Source: DAITPV01 sp050692555 (lineage in GTDB: Bacteria > Actinomycetota > UBA4738 > CALAEC01). Taken from it: a stretch of DNA of 57,183 bases. Position 1 is the first letter of the stretch. Each line of letters begins with the position of its first letter. The notes beneath the pieces were generated by a model. That model was not told where the DNA came from. It worked only from the letters and a program-made list of their open reading frames with translations, and did not search any database. Made by a program: the position numbers and the translations under genes. This document shows positions 48,021-57,088 of the stretch, one piece after another. The DNA lies in NCBI GenBank assembly GCA_050692555.1, contig JBOGVS010000019.1, positions 1 through 57,183 of the forward strand, given 5' to 3'.

Positions 48021-49223
48021 GTGAACCGGCGTAAACGGGTACCGAAACGGGTCGCCGTGGTGGGGGCTTCCACAAGCGGTTTGCTCCTGGCCCTTGAACT
48101 CGCGAGAGAAGGCCTAGAGGTTCACGTATTCGAGCGCTCCGAGCAGATCCTACCGAGTATGCGGACCCTCATCGTGACGCAGAAGGTAAGGGAACTGCTT
48201 GGTGGACTCGCTTCTCAGGCCATCGTACACGAGATCGATCGCTACGAGCTCATGGCCGGTGACTCGACAGCCGTCATCGCGCTAGAGCGACCGGACTTGA
48301 TCATTGAACGGGCGGTACTTATCCGCGAGCTGGCGAAGCGCGCTGGCGAGGTGGGCGTCAACTTTCACCTCGGAAGCAAGGTCTTGCATCTGACTCAACA
48401 CTCGGGTGGTCTGAGTCTCGGCATCGAAGGGGTCAGACGCCCAGAGACTGGAGTCTTCGATGCCATTGTGGGCGCTGACGGTGTGAAGAGTTCGGTTGCT
48501 CGCGAGCTAGGGCTTGAATGTCGCCCGGCGGTTCCACTTCTCCAAGCCATCGTGGATGCTGAAGTGGAACTACCCGCGAACACGGCACAGGTATGGTTCC
48601 GACCTCGTGAAACTTCGTACTTCTACTGGTCTATTCCGGAATCGTCGTCGTATGTAGCCATAGGCTTGATTGCCGACCGAGATGGATCAGCTCGTAAGCT
48701 CTTGACAGATTTCCTTGAAGAGCGGCATCTGGAAGCAGTTGCCTTCCAGGCTGCTCAGGTTCCGATCTACGATCGTCGAATTCCGATGCACGTTAGCCTC
48801 CAGGGTGGAAGCGTCTTCTTGGTGGGCGACGCAGCCGGCCACGTCAAGGACTCAACGGTCGGAGGGCTTGTATGCGGTTTCGTTGGGACTCTCGCCGTGC
48901 GAGACGCAATCCTTGGTCGCCCCAGTCGCGGGATGCTCCGACGTTTGCGAGTCGAATTGAACCTCCACTTTCTCGTCCGGCGAATCCTGTCGGGATTCAG
49001 TGACGGGGACTACGTTCGACTCCTTCGTCTTCTTGACGGCAGGGTAAGTCGCATTCTGGGAGGTCATTCGCGGGATGAGGTCCTTCCTCTCCTGATCTCC
49101 ACGTGCTTTGCGCGACCCCGGTTGGTGACCATGGCCATGAGCGCGCTGGTCAGCGGGAATGGTGACAATTCCGATTCGCGTAGGCCGAACTCTCTGGATC
49201 TTGAGGGTGCGAGGGAAGCCTAG
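48021..49223 (+). CDS. FAD-dependent oxidoreductase in the EPS cluster
   Basis: A 400-residue flavoprotein of the geranylgeranyl-reductase/PHBH type. The N-terminal dinucleotide site is VVGASTSGLLLALELAREG with Glu-Arg after it (the usual GxGxxG reads GASTSG), and the second FAD motif is VFLVGDAAGHVKDSTVGG. Middle segment GADGVKSSVARELG fits the DG motif of this group. GTG start 72 bp after the sugar transferase. Such enzymes act on isoprenoids or aromatic rings, so a polyprenol-reducing or decorating role is possible; its presence here is unusual. Confidence 0.8.
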   Translation: MNRRKRVPKRVAVVGASTSGLLLALELAREGLEVHVFERSEQILPSMRTLIVTQKVRELLGGLASQAIVHEIDRYELMAGDSTAVIALERPDLIIERAVLIRELAKRAGEVGVNFHLGSKVLHLTQHSGGLSLGIEGVRRPETGVFDAIVGADGVKSSVARELGLECRPAVPLLQAIVDAEVELPANTAQVWFRPRETSYFYWSIPESSSYVAIGLIADRDGSARKLLTDFLEERHLEAVAFQAAQVPIYDRRIPMHVSLQGGSVFLVGDAAGHVKDSTVGGLVCGFVGTLAVRDAILGRPSRGMLRRLRVELNLHFLVRRILSGFSDGDYVRLLRLLDGRVSRILGGHSRDEVLPLLISTCFARPRLVTMAMSALVSGNGDNSDSRRPNSLDLEGAREA

Positions 49224-49226
49224 CAG

Positions 49227-50336
49227 GTGAAGGTCGCGATCTTAGGGTCGAAGGGCGTTCCGGCACGATACGGGGCCTTTGAGGAATGTGCCGAGAGGCT
49301 CGGGCTTGGTCTCGCGAGGCGGGGTTGGGACGTGACCATCTGGTGTCCACACAGTCACGAGTACCGCGAATCTACTTACAAGGGCTTGGTGCTGCGTCGT
49401 GCTTACCTCGGCCCCGGAGTGGTCGGTAACGTTCTTTACGACGTGACCTCTCTGTTGCTCGCGTCTTTCGACGATAGTGACGTTGTCCTGATGCTTGGTC
49501 ACTCGAGTAGTCCCTTCTGTTTCATTCCCAGGATGTTCGGCCAGAAGGTCGTGATCAACACTGATGGATTGGAATGGCGAAGGAGCAAATGGCCGGGGTA
49601 CGTACGGGCCTGGCTACGCATGACTGAGCGGGTCGCCACCTGGACTGCAAACGCTCTCGTGTCAGACTCGGAAGCGATTCAAGCGTACTACCGCCGCCGA
49701 TACCGGGCTGCGTCACACTTCATACCCTATGGAGCGGAGATCCCTGCAGAGGTGTCGGGTACCGACGCACCCGTTCTATTGAAGCGATGGGGGGTTAGCC
49801 CGCAGGGATACTATGTCGTGGTGGCTCGCATGGAGCCCGAGAACAGCATTCGTGAAGTCGTGGAGGGTTTTCTCTCCGCTAGGACCGCTCGACGACTCAT
49901 ATTGGTCGGGCCGACTACGCCTTTCTTTGAATGCCATGTTAGGCCGTTGCTCGACGGAGAAGACAGGGTGAGATATTTAGGGCCCATCTACAAGAAGGAG
50001 GACCTAGTCTTCCTTCGTCGGCACGCGTTCGCCTACATCCATGGGCACACGGTGGGGGGGACAAACCCGGTGCTGCTCGAGGCCATGGCGATTGGCAACT
50101 CGATAATCGCGAGAGGCGTTCCCTTCAATCGCGAGGTGCTGAAGGAGTCCGGAATCTTCTTTACAACTCCTGGGCATCTTTCCCAAGTAATTGCCGAAGT
50201 GGAAGCCTGGAAGCCTGACGAGCATCGTCGACGCGCTCGCCAGAACCTTGGCCGGGTGAAGTCGCTCTATAACTGGGAACGCGTCACGAGGGTCTACGAG
50301 GAATTGTTCCATTCTCTCGTGCGCCGCGGGCGATGA
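49227..50336 (+). CDS. Glycosyltransferase (DUF1972 / GT4-like)
   Basis: A 369-residue GT-B enzyme. The start KVAILGSKGVPARYGAFEE with CAERLGLGLARRGWDVT is the DUF1972 (rhamnosyltransferase-like) N-domain; VVVARMEPENSI and GTNPVLLEAMAIG belong to the donor-binding half with the E-x7-E type region. It adds a sugar to the growing lipid-linked unit; the sugar is not readable. GTG start 3 nt after the previous stop, and its stop overlaps the methyltransferase ATG (ATGA at 50333-50336). Confidence 0.85.
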   Translation: MKVAILGSKGVPARYGAFEECAERLGLGLARRGWDVTIWCPHSHEYRESTYKGLVLRRAYLGPGVVGNVLYDVTSLLLASFDDSDVVLMLGHSSSPFCFIPRMFGQKVVINTDGLEWRRSKWPGYVRAWLRMTERVATWTANALVSDSEAIQAYYRRRYRAASHFIPYGAEIPAEVSGTDAPVLLKRWGVSPQGYYVVVARMEPENSIREVVEGFLSARTARRLILVGPTTPFFECHVRPLLDGEDRVRYLGPIYKKEDLVFLRRHAFAYIHGHTVGGTNPVLLEAMAIGNSIIARGVPFNREVLKESGIFFTTPGHLSQVIAEVEAWKPDEHRRRARQNLGRVKSLYNWERVTRVYEELFHSLVRRGR

Positions 50337-51253
50337 CGCCAGCCACATGTCCGGGGTGCGGCATCCCAGGCGAGTCGGCGGACTGGCGAGCGTGGTCCTT
50401 TCCACACACCAGGTTCGGGCGAGCCAGATTCGCTTACCGTCGGTGCCTTGTTTGTCAATTGCGGTTCTTGGATCCTCCGCCAAAGGAAGACGAACTCGAT
50501 CGCTTCTATCCAGCAGGACACTACTGGTGGGATTCTCCGGCCTCCGGGGGTCTGGCTAGCTGGATTCGCTCCTTCCTGTGGAGGGATTCGCTGAGACTGC
50601 TCCAGAGGCTACGACCGCCAAGCGCGAGCCTCCTGGACTTTGGTTGTGGGTCAGGCGCATTCTTGGCACTCGCCCGAGATGCTGGCTATCGCGTCGTCGG
50701 AATGGAGCGCGATGATTCTTCGGCACGGTTTGCGCGTGAGATCTATGGTCTTCAGGTTAACGTGGGAAGCGTTCGAGAAATGAGGGCGAGCTTTGACGCC
50801 GTTACTCTCTTCCACTCACTGGAGCATGTCCCCCACCCTCGGTGCGTCCTCCATGACCTGGGAACGGTATTGAAACCCGATGGAGTTCTGTTGGTGGAGG
50901 TTCCGAACGTCGAATCTTGGGGGGCTCGATGGTTTCCGAGTTCATGGGAAGGATGGGAGATTCCTAAGCACGTCAATCACTTCAACAGAGAGGCTTTGAT
51001 CGGTGCCTTCATTCGCTCGGGATTCGAGGTCAGGAGCCTCAGGTTCTATTCTCACAGCGCACCGAACATGTTGGTGAACTCGATAGGCCGAGTGATGGGA
51101 ATTGAGTCCAGTCCTTCTCTTGTTCGTTGGTCAGCAAAGGGATTGCTCAGATGTCTTGCCATCCCAGTCGCCAGGCTCTCGGCAGCTCGTCATCGAGGGG
51201 AAGTCATCGTGGCTGTCGCACGGAGGTCGGGCGAGGCTATCCACGAGCGGTAG
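50333..51253 (+). CDS. Class I SAM-dependent methyltransferase with N-terminal Cys cluster
   Basis: A 306-residue enzyme. An N-terminal zinc-ribbon-like part has CPGCG (about 6-10) and RCLVCQLRF (about 37-45). The SAM fold is LLDFGCGSGAFLALARDAGY with acidic end VVGMERD, and FHSLEHVPHP (motif IV-like). This architecture is common in sugar-modifying methyltransferases of polysaccharide clusters. Overlaps the glycosyltransferase by 4 bp. Confidence 0.85.
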   Translation: MTPATCPGCGIPGESADWRAWSFPHTRFGRARFAYRRCLVCQLRFLDPPPKEDELDRFYPAGHYWWDSPASGGLASWIRSFLWRDSLRLLQRLRPPSASLLDFGCGSGAFLALARDAGYRVVGMERDDSSARFAREIYGLQVNVGSVREMRASFDAVTLFHSLEHVPHPRCVLHDLGTVLKPDGVLLVEVPNVESWGARWFPSSWEGWEIPKHVNHFNREALIGAFIRSGFEVRSLRFYSHSAPNMLVNSIGRVMGIESSPSLVRWSAKGLLRCLAIPVARLSAARHRGEVIVAVARRSGEAIHER

Positions 51254-51257
51254 ATCA

Positions 51258-52559
51258 GTGACTCGGACACGTCACCGACGAATGAGGAGCTTCAGCGCCC
51301 TTGTGATGGCGACCTTGGGGGGGAGTCTTCTCATGACAGCGGTTCTGCTCGCATGGGGCAGACTCCTTGGGCCGGCTGGTTTCGCACGCTATTCTCTCGT
51401 GTACTCAATCGCAGGCGTTCTCTCCCTGCCTGCCGGGTATGGGATTGGTTCGGCGACGATGCGATTGCTCGCAGAACGTCGTGTTGGCGACGAGTCTGGG
51501 GGGCTTCGTATGGCGGTTCGGTGGTTCAGTCTTGTGTCAGGTGGGCTGATCCTCTTGATGCTCATCTTGACCCCACCATTGAGACGGGTTCTTGAGGTTC
51601 CGGGTGCCGTGTACCTTGCAGGGGTCGCCCTAGCTGGTGGAACATCCTTCTACCTCTTTGTTGAATACATCCTGAAGGGTGAATCACTTATTCGGAGGCT
51701 GGCCTGGGTCCGAATCCTGAACGCCCTCGCCTTTACCGGCATTCTGATCATCTGGTACCTGGTTCTCCCCGCTTCGTTTCTGGGTCCCATCATTGGACGA
51801 GGAGTGCCATATCTGATCAGTGGGGCAATCATTCTGTTGAGCGTCTCGAGCCCCCTTTTCCGCCAGGAGGCCACTCGAGGAAAACTCGCAGAAGATCAGT
51901 GGCGGGGCGGAGATGACGATTCCCTCCGTGAGCCTGTCAAGTTCTTGCGATTCTCACTGGGAGCCTGCATCGCGTCTTCCGCGTCCGTCTTTCTCTTGTT
52001 TGCAGACAAACTCGTGCTGGCAAGGGTAATGACGCTCCGCGAGGTTGGAATCTACTCCGGGTATTTCACGGGATCCTACCTCTTGTTATCGCGGGGAGGT
52101 GAAGTTCTAATCTCCGTCCTGTTTCCCGGAGCTGTTCGTCGGGAGCGGGAATCTGAGCGGGCGGCACGTCTCCTGCTTGGGATAGGGACCCCCGGGGCTT
52201 TCCTCGTGGCACTTGCCGGCGTGTTTGTCAGTTTTCGGCTCTTGGGCACTCAGTTTGACTTCTCGTGGGCACTCGCAGCCCTGTTTAGCCTGGGCGTCAG
52301 TATGTACGTCGTGGCCGACGCCCGATGGTGGCTGATTGCAGGTGCTGAAGGGATAAGAGGAGTCGCACGCTTTGGCTGGAACTCGGTCTCAATTGCCGTG
52401 ATTGTGGTTATCGGAATGCTGGTGCTGCCCACGGTCCTGGGATTGTATGGAGCCGTCCTCACTCTGTGCGCAGCATCACTGTTCTCCCTAGTCGGCAGCG
52501 AATGGGTCTCAAGAACCGGCAGGGTCAAGGCTATTAGCGGGATAACATCAGATGGCTAG
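51258..52559 (+). CDS. Wzx-like polysaccharide flippase
   Basis: A protein of about 433 residues with twelve or so membrane segments of the MATE/MOP type; LVMATLGGSLLMTAVLLAWGRLLGPAGFARYSLV (quoted in parts: LLAWGRLLGPAGFARYS) is the usual first helix pair. It would flip the lipid-linked repeat unit across the membrane. GTG 51258 or ATG 51282 can start; GAGCGG before the GTG gives the better site. It ends 8 bp inside the next gene. Confidence 0.82.
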   Translation: MTRTRHRRMRSFSALVMATLGGSLLMTAVLLAWGRLLGPAGFARYSLVYSIAGVLSLPAGYGIGSATMRLLAERRVGDESGGLRMAVRWFSLVSGGLILLMLILTPPLRRVLEVPGAVYLAGVALAGGTSFYLFVEYILKGESLIRRLAWVRILNALAFTGILIIWYLVLPASFLGPIIGRGVPYLISGAIILLSVSSPLFRQEATRGKLAEDQWRGGDDDSLREPVKFLRFSLGACIASSASVFLLFADKLVLARVMTLREVGIYSGYFTGSYLLLSRGGEVLISVLFPGAVRRERESERAARLLLGIGTPGAFLVALAGVFVSFRLLGTQFDFSWALAALFSLGVSMYVVADARWWLIAGAEGIRGVARFGWNSVSIAVIVVIGMLVLPTVLGLYGAVLTLCAASLFSLVGSEWVSRTGRVKAISGITSDG

Positions 52560-53739
52560 AAACGCAGAGTCTAGAGCCGTTGACGTGGTCACGCCGGACC
52601 TTAGCGGGTTCTTCTTATCTCTGGCTCTCCTGGTACGTATCGGTGCCTTCATCATGATCAACTTTGTGGTGTTCACGGGTGAGCTCGAGCATCCTGACAG
52701 CCTTTACTATCACGAGAGGGCCACGGAATTGATTCGAGGCGAAGGCTCGGCAGGAGTTGCCGAGTACCTCGCGAACAAGGGAGGATACGTCGTCTTCGTC
52801 GCAGGAGCCTATCAACTCCTCGGACAGCACCCGTTTGTCCTTGCCTTAGTGAACGTCCTATGTGGCGCGGGTACCGTCGTTCTTGGCTACCGCCTGGCCC
52901 GCCACGTGTTCGATATCGACACGGCAAGGATCGCCGGTTTCATGCTCGCTCTTGATCCGGCACTCGTGTACTGGTCAACGCAACTGCTAAAGGACACGCT
53001 GGTCACTTTTCTCGCTTTCGCAGCCGTCTACCTGGTGCTTGGGAAACGAAGACTACAACTTCAAGGTGGGGTCGAACTCACTGTCGTCATTCTCGTCCTC
53101 GCCAGCTTGCGCCCTGAGGTTGCGTTCGCGTCCGTGATTGCTCTTTCCTTCTTTGGCCTTAGGAGCAGGGGCCGGCCGGGAGCCGCCCTTATTCTCGCAT
53201 TGGTTGGAGTTGGCGTGTTTGCGTTCACAACAGCTTCATCCTGGTGGGAGGCGTATGGAGGACGGGGTGTGGAGAGCGGGGAGTCGGTGGTTCAATTCGT
53301 TGAGAACGTGCGGGTTGGCTCCGACGTGGAGAGTCATGTGGCGTTCTACCAGGGCACTCTCTCTGGCGGCGAGTTCGGCTCTACCACGGATCTGCTCGCA
53401 ACTGTTGCGAAGAGTCCCCTCTACTTCCTGTTTGTCCCATACATCTGGCAAGCTCGGTCTACATGGGAGTTGCTGTATGTCGTGCCAGGCCTGTGGTGGT
53501 ATCTCGTCGGAATCCTCGGTACATACGGAATCGTCAAGGCCTTTGGGAACAGGCGAGCAAGAAACCTGTCCTGGTTGGTCCTGCTGCTCGGTCTACCGAT
53601 CGTGATCCTTTTCACGGCACCCGCGGCGATCGTGCGATGGCGTCTCCCAAGCGCGGCTCTCCTTGTTCCGTTCGCCGCATATGGCGTCAGAGCTCTGCGT
53701 TTCCGAGACAGACGACGAGCTGAGGCCCGTGTCGTTTAG
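52552..53739 (+). CDS. Polytopic glycosyltransferase-like (GT39/ArnT-type) membrane protein
   Basis: A 395-residue protein with about ten membrane segments. After the first helix comes GELEHPDSLYYHERATELIR, which matches the acidic loop of GT-C enzymes that take sugars from polyprenyl phosphates. A large outside loop around 225-290 is Gly/Ser/Glu-rich. It could be a glycosyltransferase or, by position beside the flippase, the Wzy-like polymerase; no separate polymerase gene is seen in the cluster. Confidence 0.7.
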   Translation: MARNAESRAVDVVTPDLSGFFLSLALLVRIGAFIMINFVVFTGELEHPDSLYYHERATELIRGEGSAGVAEYLANKGGYVVFVAGAYQLLGQHPFVLALVNVLCGAGTVVLGYRLARHVFDIDTARIAGFMLALDPALVYWSTQLLKDTLVTFLAFAAVYLVLGKRRLQLQGGVELTVVILVLASLRPEVAFASVIALSFFGLRSRGRPGAALILALVGVGVFAFTTASSWWEAYGGRGVESGESVVQFVENVRVGSDVESHVAFYQGTLSGGEFGSTTDLLATVAKSPLYFLFVPYIWQARSTWELLYVVPGLWWYLVGILGTYGIVKAFGNRRARNLSWLVLLLGLPIVILFTAPAAIVRWRLPSAALLVPFAAYGVRALRFRDRRRAEARVV

Positions 53740-53802
53740 GTCCTCAGTGCCTGCCCGGGGCAGGACGATCTCAATGGCGTTCTCGATGAGGGGTGATTGA
53801 AC

Positions 53803-54969
53803 GTGGCCAAGACGGTTCTGGTGACGGGGGGTGCGGGATTCATCGGATCCCATGTCGTGGACGGGTTGATCCAAAAGGGATACCACGTCCGTGTTTTGGA
53901 CTCTCTTGAGGCACAGGTTCACCCAGAGCGAGGACGACCGCTCTACTTGACTGCGGATTGTGAATTGATTGTGGGAGACATCCGGGATCATGATGTGACT
54001 GCCAAGGCGCTGCAAGGCGCGGACATCGTGGTTCACCTGGCCGCCATCGTTGGTGTTGGGCAATCGATGTACGAGATAGCTCGGTATGTCTCAACGAACG
54101 TTCAGGGCACGGCGGTTCTGCTTCAGGAGATGTTGGATCTGCGGGACTCAATCGAGAGAGTCACTGTTGCGTCGTCAATGTCTCTTTATGGGGAAGGTTC
54201 CTACTTCTGCCCTGCATGCGGTGTCAGCCGCGTGGCAGGTGCCCGAAGTTTGGATCGCCTCAGGCAAAAGCGCTGGGAACCGACCTGTTCTGTCTGTGAT
54301 GGTCCTCTCGAGGCTCGCCCCACCCCCGAGGAGAAACGACCTCAACCAACCTCCATCTATGCAGTCACGAAACGCGATCAAGAGGAGATGCTGACGACAT
54401 TCGGCCGTGCGTACGGAGTGCCAACAGGTGCTCTGAGGTTCTTCAACGTGTATGGAGCTCGGCAGGCGTTGGGGAACCCGTACACCGGAGCAATCGCGAT
54501 CTTTGCCGCGCGTCTTCTGAACGACCGTTCACCTATTCTCTTTGAGGATGGGAACCAACTGCGTGACTTCGTACACGTGTCAGACCTCGTGCGAGCGCAT
54601 ATCTTGGCCCTGGAGACCGCTACCCTCGGAAACGAAGTCTTCAACATCGGAACTGGAAGAGCCACTTCCATCCTTGAGGTGGCCCAACGGCTGGCCGACG
54701 TTCTCGGGTCTTCAATCGAGCCCGACATAACGTACCAGTACAGGGAAGGAGACATTCGGAACTGCTATTCGGACATTGAGAGAGCTCGTCAGAAACTTGG
54801 CTACGAACCGCGTGTTGACCTCGACGAGGGTCTGACTGCTCTGCTTGATTGGCTCGAAGGACAGCGTCCGAGTGACCTGCTCGCTGACGCGAACAGAGCG
54901 CTTCGTCGATTCGGTCTCCTGTTGGATTCCACGGAGACTGCCGATCAGCCCGTCCGGGGCGGTCGATAG
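53803..54969 (+). CDS. NAD-dependent sugar epimerase/dehydratase (extended SDR) with Cys4 insert
   Basis: A 388-residue extended SDR: NAD motif TGGAGFIGSH (8-17), the SSMS substrate Ser near 126, and Tyr186xxxLys190 in SIYAVTKRDQ; NVYGARQALGNPYTG and DFVHVSDLV complete the pattern. Unusually, between the Ser and the Tyr lies an insert with two CxxC pairs (FCPACG 136/139 and TCSVCDG 162/165), likely a zinc knuckle. It should make an NDP-sugar such as an epimer or dehydrated form. GTG 53803 is chosen because GAGGGG is 9 nt upstream; TTG 53797 is too close. Confidence 0.88.
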   Translation: MAKTVLVTGGAGFIGSHVVDGLIQKGYHVRVLDSLEAQVHPERGRPLYLTADCELIVGDIRDHDVTAKALQGADIVVHLAAIVGVGQSMYEIARYVSTNVQGTAVLLQEMLDLRDSIERVTVASSMSLYGEGSYFCPACGVSRVAGARSLDRLRQKRWEPTCSVCDGPLEARPTPEEKRPQPTSIYAVTKRDQEEMLTTFGRAYGVPTGALRFFNVYGARQALGNPYTGAIAIFAARLLNDRSPILFEDGNQLRDFVHVSDLVRAHILALETATLGNEVFNIGTGRATSILEVAQRLADVLGSSIEPDITYQYREGDIRNCYSDIERARQKLGYEPRVDLDEGLTALLDWLEGQRPSDLLADANRALRRFGLLLDSTETADQPVRGGR

Positions 54970-55082
54970 GGGGACGATGGCAGCGGACGGTCATGACGTT
55001 TCTCCGTTAGTCCTCGTCAGGGCCCAGAGGGTCACAGGGCCTCGCGCCGAGGTCCCTCGCAGTCGCAGATCGGGGCACAGGA

Positions 55083-57023
55083 TTGAACAGGCAGGCTGAT
55101 TCTTCGGTGAGAGCCTCAGTCCGATATCGGACCCGGAGGCGAAGAGGCAGACGTTGGTGGCGCCGCCGCCGCATACGACGCCGCCTGTTGATGGGGGTTG
55201 GCCTTCTCGCAGCTATCGCAGTGGTGGACGGAGCGTGGGCGGTGACTTCGGCCGTTCGCGGCCTCTCTGCAGTGAAGGTGCAGTTGCAGAGCGCAACGGA
55301 AGATCTTCTTGAAGGTCGGCTTGACGAAGCCGAAACGAGATTCGAGCTGGCTCGTAGTTTTGGTCAGAGGGCGTCCAACGTGGCTTGGCACCCTGCAGCA
55401 GCCTTCGCCGATGTTCTGCCTTGGATCGGCGACGATGTTGATGCGGTTCAGACTATCGCAAGTTCTGTGGACGACATCTCGGCGGGCGGTCTCGCACTGG
55501 TGGACGCTGCTCGGTCTGCGGGTTGGAATGGAGAGAGCATCGACGAGCTGGGTGCGGACAGTCGGATTCCCCTCGAGGCGTTTAAGGCTGCAGCTCCCTT
55601 CCTTTATCGGGCCGCTGATGAGATGGAGGAGGCTTACAAAGTACTGGAACCGCTTGATTCCAGTTCACTGATCGGACCCATCGGCGACGCCGCCAAAACG
55701 GTAAGAGAGGCTACTTCCGAGAGCGCCGACCAGATTGGATCAGCGGCTGCTCTGGCGGACTTGATACCGGGGTTTCTGGGCGACGAACAACCGCGTCAGT
55801 ACTTCCTTGCATTTCAGAATCTGGACGCCCCACGAGGAACGGGAGGCTTCCTGGGACTGTACGGGATTCTTCAAGCCGACGATGGCGCTCTTCGCCTCAC
55901 GGAATTCTCGCACACAGAGGATTTGGCGCCTGTGGAAGGCTTTCAGCAATCCGGCGATGTGGCGGCTCGCTACGCCAGATTCGGAGGGCTCTCAAGCTTC
56001 GAGGCTTCGAACTACTCGCCGGACTTCCCGACCACTGCTCGACTCATATTGGACATGTGGAGCGCGGTGGGTCGGGGAGAATTGGACGGTGTGATAGCGA
56101 CCGATCCCGTGTGGATGTCCCAAGCGCTCGAGGAGCTGGGACCTGTAGAGACGCCTGCATGGCCTGAAGCCGTGACCTCAACCAACGTTTCAAGGGTCTT
56201 TCATCACGATACGTTCCTACTTCCACCTCAGGAATCTAATTCTGCCCAAGAAGCCATTGGCAGCGCGCTCTGGGATGCGTTCATGGAACGGATTGAATCC
56301 CTTCGAGCTCTGTCAGGTGCAGTTGCGGAAGGTGTCCGTAGCAGACATCTGCAAGCTTACTCAGCAGTCCGGCGTGAGCAGATTCTCCTTGAGTCTCTGG
56401 GAGCGTCTGGCAAGATCCCATCGTCTTCGAACCCACTCTTCGTTGTTTGGCAAGACGCATCCAGCAATCGAGCGGGGTTCTTCGCGAGGAAGACAACGCA
56501 CCATCGGGTCACTCTAAGTGCTGAGGGGACTGCAACGGTTGCAACGACGGTCAGCCTCCAAAACGATGCTCCAAGTGGTCCGCCCTCGATTCTTCTTGGG
56601 TCTGGCACAACCGGCGATCCGGTTGGGTACTTCGCGGCTTACGTGAACGTCTATCTTCCCACGAAAGCTACGGAGATCCGAAGCTCGGTTACCCCGCCGG
56701 CCGTTGAGCTTCAATTGATCGAAAGGGAGTTCGGCTGGCCAGTTGCCATGGAGCTCTTGGGAGCTCGACCGGGGAGGACCGCCTCGGTGGAGGTCTCCTA
56801 CCGTGTCCCCGACGCCGTCCGCGAGCTTGAAAGCGGAGCCGAATATCGGATCGAATACCTCCCACAGCCCGCGCTGAGGCCTGATCGGGTGTCTGTCGAG
56901 ATCGTCCTGCCCGAGGGGGCAGCGGTTACGGGAGCGGCGCCTGGAGCCGAAACGGACGGCCACGTCGTGCGGTGGAACCTCACAGCGAGTGAGCCCCGCT
57001 CCTTCTGGGTGCGATGGGCCTAG
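55083..57023 (+). CDS. DUF4012 membrane-anchored protein of EPS clusters
   Basis: A 646-residue protein. The cytosolic N-terminus is very Arg-rich (RTRRRRGRRWWRRRRIRRR), followed by one membrane segment (about 37-54) and a long outside domain of the DUF4012 type, with helical stretch near 60-220 and QYFLAFQNLDAPRGTGGFLG / GVIATDPVW further on. DUF4012 proteins often close polysaccharide clusters in actinobacteria; their role is unknown but may be attachment or surface display. TTG 55083 or GTG 55107 may start it. Confidence 0.8.
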   Translation: MNRQADSSVRASVRYRTRRRRGRRWWRRRRIRRRLLMGVGLLAAIAVVDGAWAVTSAVRGLSAVKVQLQSATEDLLEGRLDEAETRFELARSFGQRASNVAWHPAAAFADVLPWIGDDVDAVQTIASSVDDISAGGLALVDAARSAGWNGESIDELGADSRIPLEAFKAAAPFLYRAADEMEEAYKVLEPLDSSSLIGPIGDAAKTVREATSESADQIGSAAALADLIPGFLGDEQPRQYFLAFQNLDAPRGTGGFLGLYGILQADDGALRLTEFSHTEDLAPVEGFQQSGDVAARYARFGGLSSFEASNYSPDFPTTARLILDMWSAVGRGELDGVIATDPVWMSQALEELGPVETPAWPEAVTSTNVSRVFHHDTFLLPPQESNSAQEAIGSALWDAFMERIESLRALSGAVAEGVRSRHLQAYSAVRREQILLESLGASGKIPSSSNPLFVVWQDASSNRAGFFARKTTHHRVTLSAEGTATVATTVSLQNDAPSGPPSILLGSGTTGDPVGYFAAYVNVYLPTKATEIRSSVTPPAVELQLIEREFGWPVAMELLGARPGRTASVEVSYRVPDAVRELESGAEYRIEYLPQPALRPDRVSVEIVLPEGAAVTGAAPGAETDGHVVRWNLTASEPRSFWVRWA

Positions 57024-57088
57024 TTGCCTCATGTCAAGATGCCCGCGAACGGCTAGTTCGTTGCCTGTGGTGAAAATGCAGGCTGACG

